In this document: one piece after another, positions 58,411 through 64,000 of the stretch
Layout: every line of letters starts with the position of its first letter
How positions within the stretch are numbered: position 1 is the first letter of the stretch
From: Erpobdella octoculata
Lineage: Eukaryota; Annelida; Clitellata; Hirudinida; Erpobdellidae
Direction of reading: 5' to 3'
NCBI GenBank assembly: GCA_963978895.1
Contig: OZ022240.1
Span: 12,806,307-12,870,306, forward strand
DNA length: 64,000 bases
Notes under the pieces: generated by a model
What the model was told of the DNA's origin: nothing
The model's database searches: none
What the model saw: the letters and a program-made list of their open reading frames with translations, nothing else
Translations under genes and position numbers: made by a program

Positions 58411-61200
58411 TCAAAGTCTTGAAAACTTAGATAAATCCATCTGATTTATCAAGCTTCTGAACCGACTGTAGTTTGATGATCCAACAACATCCTGAAGCAA
58501 AGAATTCCATGCTGAGACCACGCGTCCAGTTATGAAAAACCTGGCATCGTCAGTTCTATATTGACCTGGCATCAGTTTGTAGCTATGGCCCCTTGTTTTT
58601 TCATAATTTGCTCGTTTAAATTGTCCAACCAGGCTATAATCCACCATTCCATTTAAAGATCTGTAGCAGAAACAAAGGTCTGCGATAAGTCTGCGCTCTT
58701 CTAGAGTTTTCAATCCCAAAAAGCTGAGACGGGTCGAGTATGGTAGATGGCTGATATTTGGAACCATATGGGTGAATCTTTTCTGAACCTTCTCCAGCCC
58801 GTCGATTAGGTACTTGTGCAGAGGGCTCCAAACTGGAGAGCAGTATTCGAGCAATGGTCGCACGTATGTAGTGAATGCTTTTTTCATCTTTAGACAGGAG
58901 GCATAGTTTTATTAATCTAAGTTTCACCGACGCAGAGTGGATAATGTTCTCAATGTGTTTTTTGAAATCAAGGTTTTTATCAATTAGTACACCCAGATCC
59001 CTTGCTTGCTCGGTCGGTTTAAGCTCGTATGTCCCAATTCGATATCTAGGTATTTCGAAGCCTTTGTCGTTTCTTCGCCTGTGAATGGGACATACAAAAC
59101 ACTTTGATAGTGCCAGATTCAGTTGCCATGTTTCACTCCAGAGAACTAGTTCATCAATTGCTCTCTGTCTTTCTGGAGCCGAAGAAGATGTGGGCTTAGT
59201 TGCTGAGTAAATTTTTATGTCGTCTGCAAACATCTTGACAGAGACCGGTCCAGAAGCATCACCATCCGTAATATCGTTAATAAAAATTAGAAAGAGTATG
59301 GGACCCAGGACACTTCCTTGAGGGACACCACTGGTAACATCTCTCGGAGCAGATAAGCACTCACCAATTCGAACAAGCTGTTTTCGAGCACTCAAAAAAT
59401 CCAAGATCCATGCCAACAAATCACCTGATATTCCGTAGCTAATGAGTTTAGTCTTCAACTTTGGATGGGAGACCGAGTCGAAAGCCTTTTGAAAATCAAA
59501 ATAAACAATGTCCACTCGACTACCATCCAGTAACCCCATAATCCAGTCATGTACACACTCCAGAAGGTTCGTACAAGTTGATCTCTGTCTCAGGAAACCG
59601 TGCTGATGTGGAGAAATAAGACCATGAGTAGAGAGGTGGGCCAAGATGCTTTTGCTAACAATCTTTTCCATAACGCGGCAGCATGTACACGTGAGAGAGA
59701 TTGGTCTGTAGTTTGAGACAACACTTGTAGGCCCTTTTTTGTGAATTGGTGTGATGTATGCAGTTCTCCATATTTCAGGCAATCTTCGTGTTTTGAGAGA
59801 CATTTCAAAAATATGACAGAGTGGAATAGTCAAGTTTTGGGCGTAGCGTTTAAGCAATATATTCGGTATACCATCTGGGCCACAAGATTTTGTCATTCGA
59901 AGACTTCTGAGGGTTGAAAAAACAACATCAGGAGTGAACGTAACTTTTTCCAGGAGATTGGGAGACCTCTGCACCAGAGGTGGATTACTTCCATCGTCTT
60001 TCGTAAAAACGGTTGCAAAATAGTCGTTGAAGACATTTGACATTTTAGCCGGATCTGTAACAATCGGGCCATCACTTGTTTCTATCCCAGTAATTTTAGA
60101 ATTCAAGGAGAGTTTGTTGTGAATATATTTGTAGAAAGCACCAACGTTACCAGATAAAACAAGACCCTTCTCAATGTCATATTGTTCTCTTTTTACTGCT
60201 TTAGTACATAATTTTGAAAACTCCATGTATTTGATTTTATCTTTATTCTCTTTAGTATGCTTCCAGATTTTCCAGAAGAATAATTTGGATTTATATAGAC
60301 GTTTTATTTTATTGGAGATTTTCCTTGGTCGTCCTCGTGAGCTCAATACAGTACGAACTGGAACGAAGGTTTGTGTCACATAACTCACACTGCTGAAGGG
60401 CATTCCAGCAGTTTTCTACGTCGAAACAATATTGGAAGATGTCGTCCCATTTCACAAGTTTCAGAAAGTTGTTTATTGCTGCAAAGTTTGCTTTATCAAA
60501 CATATATGAGTTTCGAACATCGCTTTTGTCTCTTGGATCTGTATCATTTAAATGGAGAATCATTACATTGTGGTCACTGGTAGCGATCTGGCATCTGAAC
60601 TCCACATTTGAGATCAACATTGAGTCCCCAGAGAGCACCAAATCTAGAATGTTGTTTCCTCGAGTCGGCTCTTGAATAAACTGTTGAAGTCCAAAATTCA
60701 TTTACAAATTCCATGAACACTCCGTAGACTCTGTTGTTTGGATATGAGTAACAGGTCCAATCCACCTCCGGCAAATTAAATTCTCCAACCAGGCACATTG
60801 TACGTATCGGAGAATATAACGCTTTAAAACAATTAATACTGTCCACCATATAGATCTCCGCCTCAGCACCAAAACCTCCAGGACGATAGTATGTGACAAT
60901 TCTGTATGATTTATGGTTTAATTCAATATCTACACAAACAAGTTCAATATGCCGGAAGTTATCAGGTACTAATACGGTTCTGTGAGGAATACTTGTTTTT
61001 ACTACCATCGCTACACCCCCTCCACGAGTTTTTCTATCGTATCGAACTGAATCATAATCTTTAGTCAGAAATAAACTACTTGGAATCTCTTCTAATAGCC
61101 AAGTTTCAGTAATACAAAACATCTGGTCTGCAGTCTTCTAGAAAAAAACGAAAATCTTCAGTCTTGTTAGATATACTTCTGAGGTTTGTGAAAGCTAGGG
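58411..61200 (-). pseudogene. LINE ORF2: endonuclease and reverse transcriptase, three or more frameshifts
   Basis: Endonuclease: LAFTNLRSISNKTEDFRFFL (frameshift near 61,125), ITETWLLEE, TRGGGVAMVVK, CLVGEFNLPEVDW (GDFN has become GEFN), LDLVLSG, ATSDHNVMIL (SDH). RT from about 60,403: SCGPDGIPNILLKRYAQN, NYRPISLTCTCCRVMEKI, GFLRQRSTCTNLLE, VDIVYFDFQKAFDSVSHPKL (motif A), TSGVPQGSVLGPILFLIFIN (motif B), VKMFADDIKIYS (motif C), RDLGVLIDKNLDFKKHI. C-terminus, shifted near 58,885: FTTYVRPLLEYCSPVWSPL, FSRL, stop at 58,411. All catalytic RT residues remain, but the frame is broken. Confidence 0.87.
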
Positions 61201-61208
61201 TGCTACCA

Positions 61209-61928
61209 TTACTTCCGAAAAAGTTGACCCTCGCCACTTAACCCAGCCAGGGCAGGAGGATGACCATCAGTAACTTTTCTTCTTTCGCATCTCTTTTTGT
61301 AGTTGAGTTCAGCCTGTTGTTTTGTCAGGTCTCTGTTCATGAAGATTTTTCGTACATCCTCATTCTTGGACGAGCGCAAGATCCGAGACGACATCAGCAG
61401 TTCTTCAGCTGCCGCAGGGTTTTCTAGAGTAACACATATTTTTGCTCTGGGATTTCTAAGTTCTTTTCCTAACCGCCTTGTCGCGACAATCCTGGGCACC
61501 ACAGCAAGGTTGTTTTTACAGAGGTCTACCACACAATCTGCATCTGATTTTTTCTCATCATATTTCAAACCAGAAATGACAATGTTATTTGCTCTTCACT
61601 TTTTGTCATCTTTTTCTTGTTCCAACCTCCAGAGAGTGGTAGTCAGTACTTCGGCAATACTAGATGGATTGCCTAATAGATTTCGCTCATCCGTCGCTAA
61701 TTTAGAAGACTCAGTCCCAGACTCCAAAGTACCCAATCTTATAGAAATGTCCTCGAGTTTGGTCGACATTTCTTTTAACGAGTCAGTTGTTGTTTTGGCT
61801 ATTCTATCAAGAAGAGCCTCATAGTTTTTATTCATGGTCTCCAGTAAGCGCGTCATATTGTCGCTCATTCTGTCGACGATACGGCTGAGAACTACTTCTA
61901 GACTTTCGAGAGTTATAGCTTTCGACAT
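61209..61928 (-). pseudogene. LINE ORF1 protein, one in-frame stop
   Basis: Nucleic-acid-binding ORF1. Residues 1-105 form a coiled-coil-like helix (MSKAITLESLEVVLSRIVDR ... TLWRLEQEKDDKK). Then a TGA stop near 61,596, then ANNIVISGLKYDEKKSD, the RRM-like block of LINE ORF1 proteins, RNPRAKICVTLENPAAAEEL and RKIFMNRDLTKQQAELNYKK. The TGA probably replaces an Arg codon (CGA). Starts at ATG 61,928. Confidence 0.78.
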
Positions 61929-62062
61929 ATCTTGTTTAGACTATTAATTAATCAATGTTGAAACACAAAATCGACAAAACCTCAAAGTTTTAGACGCGAA
62001 ACAACAAGTTAATAGCGAGAGCAAGTACCGAGTTGTTTACAAAGATATATATATATATATAT

Positions 62063-62186
62063 ATATGAATGTATTCATTTGAAAAAGCTTACACGCAAAG
62101 AACTTGAAGAAGGTGTTTCGATTTTAGCAAGTGAAACCAACTCTTTCCGGCTGAAAATTAAAGAGGCTCTTTATATCTTATCAATG
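62063..62186 (+). pseudogene. PLE GIY-YIG nuclease, right part
   Basis: LKKLTRKELEEGVSILASET, NSFRLKIKEALYILSMRP: the second half of the nuclease (catalytic Glu in KEAL), cut at the Helitron minisatellite. Confidence 0.75.
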
Positions 62187-62445
62187 AGACCTTGCTCTCC
62201 CGTTCCCGGTCGGTTTTTTGCTCCAGGCCGTTTTTCAGCTCCCAGACGCTTTCCCGTTTCCGTTTTTTCCCCGCTCCCGGTCGATTTCCCGTTCCGGTCT
62301 GCTTTCCCGCTCCCGGTCACTTTTCCTCTCTCGGTCGCTTTTCCGCTCCCGGTTGCTTTCCCGTTCCCGGTCGCGTTCTCGGTCGCGTTCCCTTTCCCGC
62401 TCGATCTTTCGCTCTCAGTTGGCTTCCCGTTTCCGCTCATTTATG
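62186..62445. repeat. Helitron-type CCGGTCGC minisatellite
   Basis: Imperfect 17-18-bp units (TTTCCCGCTCCCGGTCGC), same family as 7,270, 52,655 and 53,745. Confidence 0.85.
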
Positions 62446-62468
62446 TATGTATGTATATATATATATAT

Positions 62469-62632
62469 AGCCCCGCTCGCTCACCCGCTCCACTCCGCTC
62501 ATTTTGAGACGGATTTCAAATTTTTTTCTCTATATTTGATTCCCTTTGACTCTCAAGGTTGTGTGAAAATTTCATTATGATCGGATGAATGGTGTAGCAA
62601 TGCATAAAGGACATACATACATACATACATAT
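62469..62632 (+). mobile_element. Retroelement 3' end with (ACAT)n tail, copy 1
   Basis: GCTCGCTCACCCGCT, then AAGGTTGTGTGAAAATTTCA and ATAAAGGACATACATACATA. Nearly identical to 63,566-63,716. The family is unknown; the AAATTTCATNANGATCGG block is common near 3' ends of invertebrate retroelements. Confidence 0.6.
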
Positions 62633-62634
62633 TG

Positions 62635-62750
62635 CCCAGGGTTTTTAGAGGTTTACCTAATGCGTTTCTTTTTCGCTCCCGTTTCCTTCCCGCTTGCGCT
62701 CCCGCTCCAGGTCGTTATCCGTACCCTGTCGCTTTCCCGCTCATTTGTGG
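62635..62750. repeat. Helitron-type fragment
   Basis: TTTTTAGAGGTTTACCTAAT and GCTCCCGTTTCCTTCC match the 52,625-52,680 Helitron body. Confidence 0.6.
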
Positions 62751-62751
62751 G

Positions 62752-63022
62752 ACGTGTTGGTCTGTGGGACGTGTTGGTCTAGTGGTATAGATACCGACTT
62801 TGAGAGTCGTAGGACCCGGGTTCGATTCCCGGTCCAGGCACGTAATTTCCTTGAGCAAGAAACTAACTCACATGTGCTCACGTAAACTCAGCGTTATCTA
62901 GGGTTAACTTCTCATGTCTATGAAAATAGCGTGTTCTTCGAAGTTTCCTATTCTAAGGAACCTTCGTAAGCACCTCTGACTTATCTGGCGCTATATAAAT
63001 AAACTCATTTCATTTCATTTTT
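62752..63022 (+). mobile_element. SINE-3: tRNA head with L2-type LINE tail
   Basis: tRNA-like head GGACGTGTTGGTCTAGTGGT (box A), an anticodon stem CGAC/GTCG with loop TTTGAGA, perfect box B GGTTCGATTCC. Middle: TTCCTTGAGCAAGAAACTAA. The tail TGGCGCTATATAAATAAA, then CTCATTTCATTTCATTT, is the 3' end typical of L2-clade LINEs and their SINEs. Confidence 0.85.
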
Positions 63023-63052
63023 TCGCTCTCAGTTCCCCCCCCTAGATCCGAT

Positions 63053-63560
63053 TCTACATACATACATACATACATACATACATACATACATACATACATA
63101 CATACATAGATACATAGATACATAGATACATAGATACATACACACATACATAGATACATAGATACATACACACATACATACATACATACATACATACATA
63201 CATACACACCTACATACATACATACATACATAGATACATACACACTCCCGCTCCCGGTCGTTATCCGTTCGCTGTCACTTTCCCGCTCATTCTTTCGCTC
63301 TCAGTTGCCCCCCCTAGATCCGATTCTACATACATACATACATACATACATACATGCATACATACATATATACCTACAAAGATACATACACACACATACA
63401 TACTTTGAATGAGCATTTAGTGCCGAAATATTGTAAAAAACACATACATACATACATACATACATACATACATACATACATACATACATACATACATACA
63501 TAAACACAGACACACATACATGCACATACACATACATACATACACACATACATATATATA
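63053..63560. repeat. (CATA)n microsatellites with Helitron-like spacer
   Basis: CATA runs at 63,053-63,246 and 63,326-63,560 with CACA/GATA variants. CCGGTCGTTATCCG-type sequence lies between. Frames here are repeat translations. Confidence 0.96.
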
Positions 63561-63565
63561 TATAG

Positions 63566-63716
63566 TTCCCGCTCGCTCACCCGCTTCACTCCGCTCATTT
63601 TGTGACGGATTTCAAAATTATTTCTCTATATTTGATTCCCCTTGACTCTCAAGGTTGTGTGAAAATTTCATTACGATCGGATGAATGGTGTAGCAATGCA
63701 TAAAGGACATATATAC
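63566..63716 (+). mobile_element. Retroelement 3' end with ACAT-like tail, copy 2
   Basis: About 93% like 62,469-62,620 by eye; both are preceded by TA-rich sequence. Confidence 0.6.
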
Positions 63717-63754
63717 ATATATACAAACATTCATTTTTATATATATAGATATAT

Positions 63755-64000
63755 TAGGGCTGTGCCGATATAGCGTTATGCCGGTATATCGGTTGGTATT
63801 TGGCAATATCGGAAAATTGCTCTGAGGCATTGCAGCTCAGGCAGTATGACGCTTGGCCTGATTCTGTGAGCGTTTCATCTTTGGTCCAAACTTTTGTTTA
63901 GACTAATTTATTATTATTTTTTATGCTTTCAAGAATTTTATTAGTTTGTAAATGATATAATAGCGTTTTTGAAAGATTTATTTTTTATTTTCACTTGTTT
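63755..64000. other. Possible DNA-transposon end, cut by the window
   Basis: TAGGGCTGTGCCGATATAGC, then GCCGGTATATCGG. Resembles 46,235. Nothing coding. Confidence 0.35.

Larger units (their letters stand above)
58020..62043 (-). mobile_element. Jockey/CR1-like LINE, nearly full length, inserted in a PLE
   Basis: Minus strand: ORF1 (61,928-61,209), endonuclease, RT, and a 3' end with hairpin AGGCCGATAGGCC (58,068-58,080) then an (AATA)n tail (58,020-58,056). Both halves of the PLE nuclease flank it. A clean target duplication was not seen (GTATTC occurs on both sides). Confidence 0.9.

Overview
This window is an AT-rich piece of an animal (metazoan, probably invertebrate) nuclear genome. The evidence is a spliced host gene with ordinary GT-AG introns, tRNA-derived SINEs, several clades of non-LTR retrotransposon, Penelope-like elements (PLEs) with a GIY-YIG nuclease, Helitrons, hAT elements and very long (TA)n microsatellites. 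I cannot fix the species from sequence alone.

The only clear host gene is a long-chain acyl-CoA synthetase of the ACSL3/4 type on the + strand. Eleven coding exons can be placed between 30,773 and 54,858, with all reading phases agreeing. They give about 477 residues, from the N-terminal membrane anchor to the GYGLTE motif; the C-terminal third lies beyond the window. Introns 1, 6 and 10 (4.8, 7.4 and 9.1 kb) hold transposons, while most other introns are 60-165 bp. A second, doubtful spliced locus (AT-hook plus a CxxC/PHD-like end) lies at 5.3-6.5 kb on the - strand.

Layout: 1-4.99 kb, an APE-type LINE (- strand) split by a 1.8 kb hAT with a perfect 8-bp target duplication; 5-12.7 kb, the doubtful spliced gene, a Helitron 3' end, a degraded PLE, a foldback element and a 423-bp tandem duplication; 12.7-20.1 kb, PLE copies, SINEs and a four-unit 298-bp SINE array; 20.1-25 kb, a second PLE type cut by a Helitron that is itself cut by a foldback element; 25-30.5 kb, a hAT and a nearly whole PLE cut by a hAT MITE; 30.7-54.9 kb, ACSL with TE-filled introns; 55.6-64 kb, an internally deleted Helitron, a nearly full-length LINE inserted in a PLE, and SINE and simple-repeat debris.

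The most interesting system is the Penelope-like family. At least twelve C-terminal tails share the ending N-I-T-I-R-R plus basic residues, although the tail before it is different low-complexity or repeated sequence in each subfamily. Downstream of the stop codon lies a type-I hammerhead ribozyme. The core is intact in A (12,951-12,994), B (14,623-14,664), E (48,164-48,212) and probably G (25,509-25,548), with decayed forms at six further sites. The ribozyme overlaps the ATG of the next PLE reading frame, so its GAAA core and self-complementary stem III also encode a short peptide (E-T-x-x-S). Every copy ends shortly after a conserved C-x-x-E in the N-terminal coding region, directly at a (TA)n tract, which suggests (TA)n target choice. 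Ribozyme E lies in sense orientation inside ACSL intron 10.
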